DNA of 55,000 nucleotides from Symbiodinium natans (lineage: Eukaryota > Sar > Dinophyceae > Suessiales > Symbiodiniaceae), in assembly GCA_905221605.1 (NCBI GenBank), contig CAJNDS010000001.1, positions 2,662,525 to 2,717,524 of the forward strand, in the 5' to 3' direction. Below the pieces are notes generated by a model that made no database searches, was not told where the DNA came from, and worked only from the letters and a program-made list of their open reading frames with translations. Made by a program: the position numbers and the translations under genes. Below, in pieces: positions 18,664-27,474 of this stretch. Positions within the stretch are counted from its first letter, which is position 1; every line of letters begins with the position of its first letter.

Positions 18664-19089
18664 TTGTTAAGTTTTCCAAGGAGGAGTTCAGTTGCAGGGT
18701 TTTGGGGTTTACGGGGTTACGGTTTTAGGATTTTAGGGTTTAGTAGGGTTGTGGGTTGAAGGCTTTGGGGCTGTAGGGTTTTTTGGCGTTCAGGGTTTCA
18801 GGGGTCGTGTCATGGAAGTGGTGCTCCCTATTCTCGGGCTCCTGTGCTGGGCATATGCCTCGGCTGCCTCTTATAAGAGGGTCGGAAGACTCCCGTTGCT
18901 CCTGTACAGTGTTCGGGACGATCAGAAGCTCTGCAGCAAGTGGCCTCAAATGCATGGAGTTTCACTGTGGAGGTTAAGGAGTCGAACAAGGAGAAGAAGG
19001 GGAAGAAGGGGAAGATCACCGGCCTATGCCTTCTTGCTGCGAAGCAGATCACACTGACCAAGAAGGATGACATGGAAGGAGTGCCCTGA
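18664..19089 (+). CDS. Two-exon 3' gene end with lysine-rich tail
   Basis: Exons 18664-18698 (VKFSKEEFSCR) and 18910-19089. The second follows TGTACAG, joins in phase and reads CSGRSEALQQVASNAWSFTV, EVKES, a NKEKKGKKGKITG basic run, LCLLAAKQITLTKKDD and MEGVP before TGA at 19087-19089. This 59-codon exon is one of the strongest coding signals here. About 130 bp of non-repetitive sequence follows as a likely 3' UTR. The lysine cluster suggests a nucleic-acid-binding or flexible segment, but no family was recognised. Confidence 0.6.
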
Positions 19090-19232
19090 GGGTCTGCTCC
19101 GCAATCTTGTGTGGCAGAAACAGCAGAGACCCTTGCTAGATTTGTACATGACATGACTTTTGAATTTGTCATAGCTGCACTAAACAGTCTTATTGTACAT
19201 CATGTGGACTTCATGACGAACGACACAGAAGA

Positions 19233-19289
19233 CAGGGTTTAGGGTTTAGGGTTTAGGGTTTAGGGTTAGGGTTTAGGGTTTAGGGTTTT
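19233..19289 (+). repeat. TTTAGGG array
   Basis: Eight units between one probable 3' UTR and the next island. Confidence 0.95.
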
Positions 19290-19297
19290 AACCCTAG

Positions 19298-19360
19298 GTC
19301 ACTGTGACTGCTAACGAAGCCAGCCGAAAGGCTGTCGCACTCTGGGCCACCGTTAGTTAA
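19298..19360 (+). CDS. Possible terminal exon, TANEASRKAVALWATVS
   Basis: After a CCCTAG acceptor formed by a lone C-strand unit, reads VTVTANEASRKAVALWATVS and stops at TAA. Confidence 0.42.
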   Translation, partial: VTVTANEASRKAVALWATVS

Positions 19361-19576
19361 GCCCAAGTGACCGGTACCCAGTTTCCAACTTTTCGGCAGC
19401 TTATTGTCTCATGTTGAATACGATGGTCATGCAATTAGGGGACTTCAGTATAGGCTTGAACTCTAAGCCCTAAGCCCTAGACCCGAAACACTAAACCCTA
19501 AACCCTAACCCCCAACCCCTAACCCCTAAACCCTAAACCCCCTTCGTTTCCCCCCCCCCCCCCCACCCATGTCCAG

Positions 19577-19671
19577 GTGGCGATGTCCCGCCCGAAGTTT
19601 GCGCGCTGCTGCTGTCCGTGGCAGCGGCGCTCAGCGACGCGCCGAGTGTCGAGGAGCTGGCAGAGCCCTGA
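19577..19671 (+). CDS. Possible terminal exon, LLLSVAAALSDAPSVEEL
   Basis: After TGTCCAG, reads GDVPPEVCALLLSVAAALSD then APSVEELAEP and stops. GC-rich with strong third-position GC. Preceded by a CCCTAAA array and poly-C, followed by TTTAGGG. Confidence 0.45.
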
Positions 19672-19803
19672 ACTCCCCATACCCCGGGGACCGAATGAAC
19701 CCTGAAAGGGTTTGGGGTTTAGGGTTTAGGGTTTGGGGGGTAGGGTTTAGGGTTTGGGGTTTGGGGTTTGGGGTTTAGGGCTTAGGGTTCTGGGTTTGGG
19801 GCT

Positions 19804-19913
19804 AACCCTAAGGGCCCATGTTTACTATTTTATATTTGGGCCCTCGGGTCCCTATATAGGAGGTACTTTGAGGCCCAAATATTCCCTATTTATGTACATG
19901 GACCCTTAGGGCC
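19804..19913 (+). mobile_element. Foldback family A, full copy
   Basis: AACCCTAAGGGCCCATG arm, TTGGGCCCTCGGGTCCCTA core, ATGTACATGGACCCTTAGGG arm. Confidence 0.8.
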
Positions 19914-20200
19914 ATACCTTGGGGTTCACATGAACCCTAATTCGAAGGGTTTATGGGCCATACTATTAGGGGACCCGAAAATCAGGGACCCTCATCCCTA
20001 AACCCTAAGCCCGAATTTAGAGAACTACCCATATGTGAGGGGGTTACAACCTTGGGGACCACATGAACCCTTAACGGGATTATGGTCCAGGCTCCTTAGC
20101 AGGGGTTGCAGTCGTACAGGGTGTATATGACTCGTATGACTCCAATTTTAAGGTTCTGTATGTCCCCAAGGTAAGCCGGGGAACAAACCTTTAAAAAGTC
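19914..20200. other. Decayed repeats, no gene
   Basis: Two loose copies of a CACATGAACCC...GGGATTATGG-type unit, also seen near 2640 and 29040. Confidence 0.4.
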
Positions 20201-20208
20201 CACGTGCA

Positions 20209-20333
20209 GGGTTTAGGGTTTAGGGTTTAGGGTTTAGGGTGTAGGGTTTCGGGTTTAGGGTTTAGGGCTTAGGGCTTAGGGTTTAGGGTTTAGGGTTTAG
20301 GGTTAGGGTTTAGGGTTTAGGGTTTAGGGTTTG
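20209..20333 (+). repeat. TTTAGGG array, about 17 units
   Basis: Includes GTTTCGGG and CTTAGGG variants. Confidence 0.95.
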
Positions 20334-20643
20334 GCCCCGAAGCAACTCATCTTTAGAGGCCCAAAGCCTGGAGCTCAACAGAATGTTTCCAACTCCTCGA
20401 CTTCACAACCCAAAACCCTAAACCCTGAACCCTCCGTTTAGGGCATCCTAAATTCCAAGCCTGTAGCCCTACACCCAAACTCCAAGCCCCGTAGCCCTGA
20501 ACCCCAGGGCCCTTCAAGACCCCTTGGGTTTTCTTGTATTCCATCTTTCAACGGCTGTCAGAGGGTTTGATTTTTTCCGAGAGTTTCCCTAAACCCTAAA
20601 CCCTAAACCCTGAGCTCCTACATTCGAAAGCCCTTAGCACCAG

Positions 20644-20712
20644 GCTGCCGCCCAGATGCTGCTGCAGACGGGGCCACTTACGGAGCTGCAGGCGCGCGGC
20701 AAAGCGTTGAGC
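20644..20712 (+). CDS. Exon-like island, AQMLLQTGPLTELQARGK
   Basis: Whole-codon island between CACCAG and GTTTCGGG. Reads AAAQMLLQTGPLTELQARGK then ALS. Good composition; product unknown. Confidence 0.45.
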
Positions 20713-20741
20713 GTTTCGGGTTTTACCTCAAACCCTAAAAG

Positions 20742-20806
20742 GGTTCAGGGTTCAGGGTTCAGGGTTCAGGGTTCAGGGTTCAGGGTTTAGGGTTTAGGGT
20801 TTAGGT
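20742..20806 (+). repeat. TTCAGGG block then TTTAGGG
   Basis: Six consecutive TTCAGGG units followed by three TTTAGGG. Confidence 0.95.
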
Positions 20807-20943
20807 AAGGTTTCATATACCCTAGTAGGAATTATCGTAGTATCGGGTATATGACCCCAATTTTAGGGTTCATTTGGTCCTCAATGGAGTGCTTCAGGAC
20901 TTGTCATGGGTCTCTAACTCTAAGGTTGTACGCTTGGGGCCCT

Positions 20944-21110
20944 TTTAAGGACCCTCTAGCGGAATATGAAACAGGGTTTATATTACTGTTATTGGTGAGT
21001 TCCTTTTTAATATTGGTGAGTGTATATACCTGGTGTCCTTTTGGAGGTACAAGAAATATATACCCTACATCATATGAGGGCCATATTTGGATAAAAAGAA
21101 GGGAACCTCC
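20944..21110 (+). mobile_element. AT-rich foldback-like element
   Basis: GAAACAGGGTTTATATTACTGTTATTGGTGAG and TATTGGTGAGTGTAT blocks recur at 32936-33005. The 179-codon frame starting at 20851 reads through it and is not trusted upstream of 21195. Confidence 0.4.
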
Positions 21111-21194
21111 TAGGGGTACAGCAGCTCGGTCCAATTTTGACTCTATGCGTTTTGGCTGGAGGCTCAAGAAGCCAAGCCTACTCTTTATTTGCAG

Positions 21195-21390
21195 TATTAG
21201 CCTCATCATTATGCTGGCCTATAAGCGACCACAGCTTACAAACGATGCTTTGGGACCATGTTCCAAGATAGTAGAATCGCTACACTCGGCAGCAGCTGTG
21301 AAATTTGTAGCTACTTTGGTGGCCCAAACATTCCAACGAAAGTATCTAGATCCGTGTGGGGATACATATGACAGGTTCGGGTGTCAATGA
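21195..21390 (+). CDS. Possible terminal exon, 64 codons
   Basis: After TTTGCAG the frame reads ISLIIMLAYKRPQLTNDALG, continues through KIVESLHSAAAVKFVATLVA and ends YDRFGCQ with TGA. Base composition is more AT-rich than the other islands. Two hydrophobic stretches are present. Not recognised; could be part of a mobile element. Confidence 0.35.
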
Positions 21391-21664
21391 ATACCTGGAA
21401 CCTCTGCATACGCGAAAAAATGGCCACAAACCAAATTTGCACTAAAAACAGCCAAGATGCTCCAAAACAAGCATTGTTGACCAAAACAGCCATGACAAAC
21501 AAAAACAGCCTTTGTCCTGGTGAGGGCACGCTTGCCCACATGCAAAGCAAGACTATGCTTCAGGGTCCCTTCTGCGTAGCACATGTCGACCAAAGGTTTG
21601 CTTCTGATGTCATGACAATCTGAAGGTACGGGTCAGGTTCTCGCCTGTTTCAGCGAGACAAGAA

Positions 21665-21735
21665 ACGAATTCCGGCAAATTCCGCCTTTTTCCGGCTAAT
21701 TCCGCCTTTTTTCCGGCCATTTCCGCCTTTTTCTT
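21665..21735 (+). repeat. Short tandem repeat, about 20-bp unit
   Basis: Three to four copies of a TTCCGCC TTTTT CCGG unit. Confidence 0.8.
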
Positions 21736-21738
21736 CAG

Positions 21739-21927
21739 GTTTGCGTGTTGTTTGAGTTTGCAAGTTCTGGGTTCCTGCTTGTGGCTTCAGGCTTTCGTTG
21801 CTTCAACAAGCAAGAATCCGCAGAAAACGTAGCAAGCAAACGTCCTCTAGTTGAACACCGTCACAAATTTCAATGTAGCCTTTTTGTCGGCTGCTTAGCC
21901 AAATTCCGCCCCACGGGCTTGTCTTGA
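21739..21927 (+). CDS. Possible terminal exon, 62 codons
   Basis: Open from a TTCTTCAG acceptor to TGA. Reads VCVLFEFASSGFLLVASGFR, then CFNKQESAENVASKRPLVEH and SLFVGCLAKFRPTGLS. Length and acceptor support it modestly. Confidence 0.35.
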   Translation, partial: VCVLFEFASSGFLLVASGFRCFNKQESAENVASKRPLVEHRHKFQCSLFVGCLAKFRPTGLS

Positions 21928-22035
21928 AAAAGGCTGCTTTCATGGAAAGGCTGTTTTTTCACATAATTTGAAGGGTCTAGGTACTCCTTGCACCAAACTA
22001 AGGTGCGTTGATCATATCGGTGAGGGGAGCCCTAG

Positions 22036-22187
22036 ATTGTAGCTTGCCACCCTCTCTACACCTTGGCAATCAACCTCGAGATCGTTTCATTGGGGGTCAG
22101 GTTTTCGGGTTTAGGGACGTATAAACCCTACCTGCATTGCAGACTCAGGTGGTGCTGGTTTGGCTGAGTCGCTGTGTCAAGGGGTGA
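22036..22187 (+). CDS. Compact two-exon gene end
   Basis: Exons 22036-22095 and 22143-22187. The first follows CCCTAG and reads IVACHPLYTLAINLEIVSLG. The second follows ATTGCAG and reads TQVVLVWLSRCVKG then TGA. Both are phase 0. The 47-bp intron contains GGTTTAGGG and, 5 bp later, TAAACCCTA, an inverted telomeric pair. Function unknown; a hydrophobic C-terminus is visible. Confidence 0.5.
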
Positions 22188-22254
22188 CTTGCTGACGTCG
22201 CTTCACGGAACTCTATTAGATATTCTTTCGGTCTGCATACCACAAGCCCAAAGC

Positions 22255-22389
22255 CCAAACCGGAAGACCCTTAGACCCTACGACCCTAAACCCAAAACCC
22301 CAGGACCCCAAATCCTAGAACCCCAAACCCTAAGAAAACCCTGAAACCCTAAACCCTAAGACCCTGAAACCCTAAACCCTAGGCCCTAG
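22255..22389 (-). repeat. CCCTAAA array, degenerate
   Basis: Ends in CCCTAG, the acceptor of the next exon. Confidence 0.88.
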
Positions 22390-22747
22390 GCTTTGCTCAA
22401 GGTCGCCACCTTGAGAGATGCGGTTGGAGACCAGCGAGCGGAAGGCTTGCTTTGCTGCTTACTACTTACTAACCCCACTTGGTTCCAGGCTTCTTTGCAG
22501 GTTTAGGGTTTAGGCAGTCTAGGGAGTTTAGGGTTTAGAGTCTAGGGTGTAGGGTTCCCAAAAAATAGGTGCCCCAGTGGCGCCCGTATTCCCAGGGCTT
22601 TCCTTGGAAGTCCCTTAAGACAAAAGTGGCACCCTTCCGTACCTGGGCAGCCTTTAAACCTTGAGGATGGAATTAATCAGGATCAAAACCAGGGTTTAGG
22701 GCCTTGGGGTTCTGGGTTTAGGGCTTTGGGATTCGCAGGCTCTCGCG

Positions 22748-22784
<37 letters not shown>

Positions 22785-23108
22785 CCCCCCGCCCCCCTCC
22801 CCCCCCCCCCCCCCCCGCCCCCCGCCCCCTCCCCCCCCCCCCCAAGAAAGAAATGAATACATAAAGATGGCCCCAAATACTAGATCAGTGTTAGGGATCC
22901 TTTGTACTTTTGGGTTATGGGCTTTCTTATATATGAACAAAAAGGATCCTTTTTTCTTCCTAGGGGAACAGGTTTTAAGAATAGACGGCAAGAAGCACTT
23001 GGGGATTCGGCCTTGGGTCTGGTGAGGGGGGCGCTGAAGGATTTTCTCAAACGAAGGAGAGACCCGAAGGGTGTCGTGGCAAGCTGGAACCATGGCCAGA
23101 AACTTTGG
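22390..23108 (+). CDS. Two-exon partial gene spanning a family B element
   Basis: Exons 22390-22500 and 22980-23108, both phase 0 at both ends. The first lies between CCCTAG and GTTTAGGG and reads ALLKVATLRDAVGDQRAEGL, then LCCLLLTNPTWFQASLQ. The second starts at the last base after family B (TTTTAAG) and reads NRRQEALGDSALGLVRGALK, then DFLKRRRDPKGVVASWNHGQ and KLW before GTTGGG. The joined 80 residues hold a basic LKRRRDPKG segment. The 479-bp intron is a TTTAGGG array, a poly-C tract and the foldback element. No family recognised. Confidence 0.6.
22748..22843 (+). repeat. Poly-C tract with G/T interruptions
   Basis: About 95 bp, inside the intron of the gene above. The proline- and glycine-rich frames covering it are artefacts. 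Confidence 0.95.
22881..22979 (+). mobile_element. Foldback family B, copy 2 at an intron 3' end
   Basis: TAGATCAGTGTTAGGGATCC to AACAGGTTTTAAG; nearly identical to the copies at 12765 and 23248. Its final AAG is the in-phase acceptor of the following exon. Confidence 0.9.
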
Positions 23109-23247
23109 GTTGGGTTGGGTTTAGGGTTTAGGGTTTAGGGTTGTAGGGCGTGGAGGCCTTGTTACCCTAAACCCTGAAGGCATGCGGCGCCCCCCATGAC
23201 ATCTCTTAAGGCCTTATGGAGTACCCTTTTGAGGGCTTGGGCTTTCC

Positions 23248-23349
23248 TAGATCAGTGTTAGGGATCCTTTCTACTTTTTGGGTTATGGGCTTTCTTATAT
23301 ATGAACAAAAAGGATCCCTTTTTTTCTTCCTAGGGGAACAGGCATTAAG
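23248..23349 (+). mobile_element. Foldback family B, copy 3
   Basis: 102 bp with the same ends (GATCAGTGTTAGGGATCC, GAACAGGCATTAAG). Confidence 0.9.
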
Positions 23350-23390
23350 CTAAAGGCTTGACTTGACTCACTTGCCTGCTCCTCCGCTAG

Positions 23391-23565
23391 CCATTCGGCT
23401 TGGACCTGGCGAGGCCTTACGAAGCGTGCTTCGGCCCTCCACGTGTTCTCTTAGGCGCGTAGGCTTGGGAGGCCCCCAAGATGGCGGCACGAAAGGCGGA
23501 CGCCTCGCCGCGGCCCCGTGGCCGGATTGAGACATCAAGAGCCCAAGAGGATCCTGGGAATAAGG
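23391..23565 (+). CDS. Coding island with two possible frames
   Basis: After CCGCTAG one frame reads IRLGPGEALRSVLRPSTCSL and stops at 23530. Another begins with ATG at 23481 in good context (AAG before ATGG) and reads MAARKADASPRPRGRIETSR, then AQEDPGNK to a GTTTAGGG donor at 23566. The second could be a first exon. Only one can be right. Confidence 0.4.
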
Positions 23566-23597
23566 GTTTAGGGTTTAGGGTTTAGGGTTTAGGGTTA
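23566..23597 (+). repeat. TTTAGGG array
   Basis: Four and a half units from the donor. Confidence 0.95.
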
Positions 23598-23710
23598 CAT
23601 AAGCCTCTACCCTAATAAGGGTCCATGTCAGCAAGACGGAAAGAAGGGCCTGCTCTGGGTCCGAGTAGTTTAAGGAAGCGTTCTTGCCTTTGCCTGGGTC
23701 CCAGATCGCC

Positions 23711-23826
23711 TATTATCAGGGTCCATGTATCTAAATAGGGAATATTTGGGCCCTAAAGTACCTCCCATTTGGGGACTTTAGGGCCCAACTTAATAAGGTA
23801 TCAAAAGGTACATGGACCCTTGGGGT
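23711..23826 (-). mobile_element. Foldback family A, reverse
   Basis: CAGGGTCCATGTATCTAAATA to AAAGGTACATGGACCCTTGG. Confidence 0.8.
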
Positions 23827-23872
23827 CTCAGGCCCTTGGGCGGTTTCCGAGCTCCTGAGTTTTTTGGGGAGG

Positions 23873-23935
23873 GTTTAGGGTTTAGGGTTTAGGGTTTAGG
23901 GTTCAGGGTTTAGGGTCTAGGGTCTAGGGCTTTTG
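23873..23935 (+). repeat. TTTAGGG array
   Basis: About nine units. Confidence 0.95.
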
Positions 23936-23961
23936 GTGGGGCGCATGGGGTTAGGCCCCAG

Positions 23962-24044
23962 GCCCTGGAGTGGAATTTGCTGGGCGAAACCGCCAGGGAT
24001 GCCGCTTGTGAACCCCCTTGCGGGGAGCATCGCTTTGCCCGCAG
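23962..24044 (+). CDS. Exon-like island, ALEWNLLGETARDAACEP
   Basis: Between GCCCCAG and GTTTGGGG. Reads ALEWNLLGETARDAACEPPC then GEHRFAR. Coding-like, family unknown. Confidence 0.42.
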
Positions 24045-24181
24045 GTTTGGGGGCACTTGGTTTCACAGCGTATGGGCCGGTTCTTCACCAGGGTTTAGGG
24101 TACCCTTGTTAACACCACAAAGCCAAACAGCAAAGCAATGAACAGGGTCTGGTCTGGGACTTCGAGGCTCCACGGGACCCT

Positions 24182-24290
24182 TACCCTAAGGGTCCATGTG
24201 CCTCATTATTACGTACTTGGGCCTTAACGCCCCTAAATAGGAGGTACTTTGAGGCCCCCGTATTCCCTATTTTGGTACCTGGACCCTTAT
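24182..24290 (+). mobile_element. Foldback family A, full copy
   Basis: TACCCTAAGGGTCCATGTGCC to GGTACCTGGACCCTTATAGGG. Confidence 0.82.
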
Positions 24291-24327
24291 AGGGTTATCC
24301 AAGCGTCCTCAGGTCGCAACTGAGTAG

Positions 24328-24389
24328 ATCAAGTTCACATCCGCAGCCAAGCGAACGCTCAGGATTTTTGAGGCCCTCTTGGTTCGAGG
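24328..24389 (+). CDS. Exon-like island, IKFTSAAKRTLRIFEALL
   Basis: Between GAGTAG and GTTCAGGG. Reads IKFTSAAKRTLRIFEALLVR, an amphipathic helix-like sequence. A family A foldback lies 38 bp upstream and a TTTAGGG array follows. Confidence 0.45.
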
Positions 24390-24579
24390 GTTCAGGGTTT
24401 AGGGTTTAGGGTTTAGGGTTTAGGGTTGCAAGTGTAGGGCTTGAGGGGCTTTGGGTCCCTGGGTGCTGAGTGGGTTTAGTAGCTTAGCTGGTTTTTTTGG
24501 GGGTTACTGAGTGTTGGTCTTTCGGCGTGCGGAACCCTATGCCCTAAATCCCTAAAGGCCCCAGATCCAAAACCCCTGG

Positions 24580-24645
24580 TTTAGGGTTTAGGGTTTAGGG
24601 TTTAGGGTTTAGGGTTTAGGGTTTAGGGTTTAGGGTTTAGGGTGT
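24580..24645 (+). repeat. TTTAGGG array, 9 units
   Basis: Perfect. Confidence 0.97.
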
Positions 24646-25124
24646 AGCGCATCTTGACACACTCTGAATCGAAGAAGCCCAGAGAAGTGCTAGGCTTGAC
24701 ACACGCATGGACCTCTGCCGGACAAGACCCTTCACCGTTGAGGGTTTAGGGTGTAGGGTTTTGGGTTTAAACCAGGGTGTGGGGTCCAGGAATGCTTGGG
24801 GTCCGGTCTAGGGGCTACAGGGTTTGGGGCGTGTAGAGCTTAGGGCTTCTGGCTCCTCCAGAAACCCTCTCTCCCCCGCCCCCCGCCCCCGTCTCCACGA
24901 AAGTTCCTCCAACAAAAAGCGCAGTCATCTCAAGCTAGGGGGATGCCCTACATTCAAAAACTCTCAAATTTCAGCCCCCCCGACCGTAAACTTCCCAAAC
25001 CCCTATTCCCTAAACCCTAAACCCCGAACCCTAAACCCTGCAAAACCTAAAACCTCAACGCCTTGACCGCTAAGCCCCGAGCTGTCCAGTTGGCAGGCAG
25101 ACGTCCGACTCCGGCTCCTTCTTG

Positions 25125-25205
25125 GCATTTGGGTTTGGGGTTTGGGGTTTAGGGTTTAGGGTTTAGGGTTTAGGGTTTAGTAAGGGTTTAGGATTTAGGG
25201 TGTAG
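25125..25205 (+). repeat. TTTGGGG/TTTAGGG array
   Basis: About ten units. Confidence 0.93.
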
Positions 25206-25208
25206 GGT

Positions 25209-25312
25209 TTTTGGAATGTTCCCCTTCTACTAACAGTCCTTAATATTTGATTATGGTACCCCCTCCAAGTAGAATCCCTACTAAGGACTGTTAGTATAGG
25301 GGGAACATCCCA
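25209..25312 (+). mobile_element. Foldback family D, copy 2
   Basis: CTACTAACAGTCCTTAAT against ACTAAGGACTGTTAGTAT; framed by a TTTAGGG array on the left and CCCTAAA on the right. Confidence 0.87.
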
Positions 25313-25318
25313 ACCTAA

Positions 25319-25376
25319 ATCCTACACCCAAAACCCTAAACCCTAAACCCTAAACCCTAAACCCTAAACCCTAAAC
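25319..25376 (-). repeat. CCCTAAA array, 7 units
   Basis: Together with the array at 25125 it gives the D element inverted telomeric flanks. Confidence 0.96.
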
Positions 25377-25492
25377 CATGTGTTTGTACTTCAGTGCTGG
25401 TTAGGGCGCTTTTGGGTGGCCTTAATAGTAGGGGGCCGCACATTACTAACCCCAAAAGGGACCATAGTTCGCAGAAGTGACCACATGCGACC

Positions 25493-25552
25493 CTAAACCC
25501 TAAACCCTAAACCCTAAACCCTAAACCCTAAACCCTAAACCCTAAACCCTGA
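25493..25552 (-). repeat. CCCTAAA array, 8 units
   Basis: Perfect. Confidence 0.97.
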
Positions 25553-25706
25553 ACCGGTTGAGTTGAATCATGGGCCTGGCTTGGTGTTTTAGACGAAAAG
25601 ACTTGTCTTGCATGGAGTGTTAGCCCTAAAGCCTAAACAGGCCCTCAGCCCGAACCCCACCCGCCACATAATGAGGCCTGCGATCACCCCGAATCTGCTG
25701 GCAGGT

Positions 25707-25802
25707 TCTTAGTAGGGAATGAATGAGACACCTATAGAATCCCGTAAAGGGTATATATTTTTCTAGGGCTCTAATTCCCTCATTCCCTACTAAGAACCAG
25801 GG
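25707..25802 (+). mobile_element. Foldback family I, copy 1
   Basis: GTTCTTAGTAGGGAATGAATGA against CATTCCCTACTAAGAACC. Confidence 0.85.
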
Positions 25803-25835
25803 AGCTCTAGTATTCCCAAACCCTAAACCCTAAAC

Positions 25836-25862
25836 CCTATTTAGGTACATGGACCCTCAGGA
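25836..25862 (+). mobile_element. Family A right arm fused to a CCCTAAA array
   Basis: A CCCTAAA array runs into TATTTAGGTACATGGACCCT, the 3' arm of family A, at the element's own CCCTATTTAGG motif. Confidence 0.7.
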
Positions 25863-25906
25863 TTCCCTACCAAGAACCCCGGGGGTCTGTTGCAATGAGT
25901 GGCAGG

Positions 25907-25947
25907 TGCCGTGTCTTTTGCCCGGCGAGCAGGCTCTGGAGTTTTCG
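25907..25947 (+). CDS. Short exon-like island
   Basis: Between GTGGCAG and GTTTAGGG; reads VPCLLPGEQALEF. Good splice context, short. Confidence 0.33.
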
Positions 25948-25989
25948 TTTAGGGTTTAGGGTTTAGGGTGTAGGGTTTAGCTATGTTTA

Positions 25990-26345
25990 GCAAATAGGGT
26001 TTCGGGGATAGGTTTTAGGAGGTGTTTTCATGAAGCGCCATGTGCTCAGAGCTCTCTAAATGAGAATTCCTTGTCAGGTCCCTCTTGATACGGCCTCACA
26101 TTTGTAAGGAAGGCAATGCATACATCAGAAGAGAAGGGTTGGTCGTCAGAAGATAATGGTTGGCCGCCCCAGGCGAAACACAGCAGAGACGATGAACTAC
26201 GGAGGTAATTGTTCCCCACCTAAACCCTATAAACCGTAAACTCTAAACCCTAAACCCCCTAAACATCTCGGTGCGGGGCGGTTAGAGTTCACGGTAAACT
26301 CTTCTCGCCCGGTCTGCTCCTCGCCGATCACTCGTATCCCACCAC
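25990..26345. other. No gene seen
   Basis: Unique sequence with an imperfect CCCTAAA array at 26218-26265. Confidence 0.4.
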
Positions 26346-26428
26346 AGAGTATCCCTAGAGTGTCCCTGGAAAGCCCAACCCCAGAGTGTCCCTGGAAAGC
26401 CTAACTCCAGAGTGTCCCTAGAGTGCCC
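26346..26428 (+). repeat. Tandem repeat, about 31-bp unit, 3 copies
   Basis: Unit begins GAGTGTCCCTGGAAAGCC; partial first and last copies. Confidence 0.85.
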
Positions 26429-26838
26429 AAATCCCCAAAAAATCCAAACCTGCAGGGTGGGGATGTTGGAAGTAAAACAACTTCTTTAACTCTTGTTTCC
26501 ATTGTTGTTTTTTTTTTTTTTCTGTTTGTAGGGTGTGCAGTAAAAGCACCTACTTAGAGACCTACCCGTAACCTTCAAGCTTCTCTGCGCGTGCTGCAGA
26601 CCTCCCCAAAATCCAGCGGGATCCAGGGTTTAGGGTTTAGGGTTTAGGGTTTAGGGCTACTTTGACAATACGGCTGGCTGCACATAGATGCTACCTTCAG
26701 TCAACTTCCGATTTCCAGGTTACGCCCTCGAATGAACACTCAACAGAAGCGGGATCCTGACCTCAGACCGATGTGTGAAAACGCAACACTCCTTTTTCTA
26801 TGGTTTAGGGTTTAGGGTTTAGGGTTTAGGGTTTAGGG

Positions 26839-26920
26839 CTGCTAGGACCGGGAGTACGCTCTTATTTCCTTTTTTCAGGGTTGGGGTTCCCTTATATCCT
26901 AGGTTACTCCCGGGTCTAGA
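26839..26920 (+). mobile_element. Foldback family E, internally deleted
   Basis: CTAGGACCGGGAGTACGC to TAGGTTACTCCCGGGTCTAG with the AAAAAGGG part missing. Follows a TTTAGGG array. Confidence 0.8.
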
Positions 26921-27174
26921 CAACTGGGTCCAGGTACTTCAAAGATTTTTCAAAGGGGATTTTGTGGGCTCCGAGGTCAAAAAAAGTAGGGTTTGGGGCT
27001 GTAGCCTGTAGGAACGTTGATGGAAGATGTTCCCGGGCGCCACAGAGTGGGCATTTCCATGTATTTCCCAAATGGGGGGGTGCCCCTTTATATACCCCAA
27101 CTAGAATGGAATCCCCTGAGAGGGACCCAATAAAAAAGTGTATCCCTATTTTCGGAAACCCTCAAGTGTTTCTG

Positions 27175-27256
27175 AACCCTAAACCCTAAAACCCCTAAAA
27201 CCCTAAAAAACTCAAAAACCCTAAAAACCCTAAAAACCCTAAAAACCCTACACCCC
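27175..27256 (-). repeat. CCCTAAA array with 8-bp CCCTAAAA units
   Basis: Several units have an extra A. Confidence 0.9.
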
Positions 27257-27317
27257 CTTAACTACTACTTGGTTCAGAAGTACCATGAATCTCCCGGCAG
27301 GCTCGCCTGCCGTGCAG

Positions 27318-27376
27318 GGCAACGTGCGGGGCCTGCTCAAATTTGCCAAGGACAATCCAGCGGCGCCTCGGCTGCG
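27318..27376 (+). CDS. Exon-like island, NVRGLLKFAKDNPAAPRL
   Basis: Between CGTGCAG and GTATGT. Reads GNVRGLLKFAKDNPAAPRL. An upstream in-frame ATG at 27285 could make it a first exon (MNLPAGSPAVQ). Good donor and composition. Confidence 0.5.
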
Positions 27377-27474
27377 GTATGTTGTCTGGGCCAATTATTG
27401 CGAGCCCAGCGAGCTCAGCGAGGAAGGTTCGCGAAATAGCGATAAATTGGCGAGGTACGCGGTGTGAATTAAGA

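Noticed and set aside
21140-21176. Dinoflagellate spliced-leader relic (TTTTGGCT...CTCAAG)
   Set aside because: Only the middle part matches and seven extra bases interrupt it; not enough to assign the organism.
20851-21194. N-terminal part of the 179-codon frame
   Set aside because: It runs through an AT-rich foldback-like element repeated at 32.9 kb; only the part after the TTTGCAG acceptor is kept.
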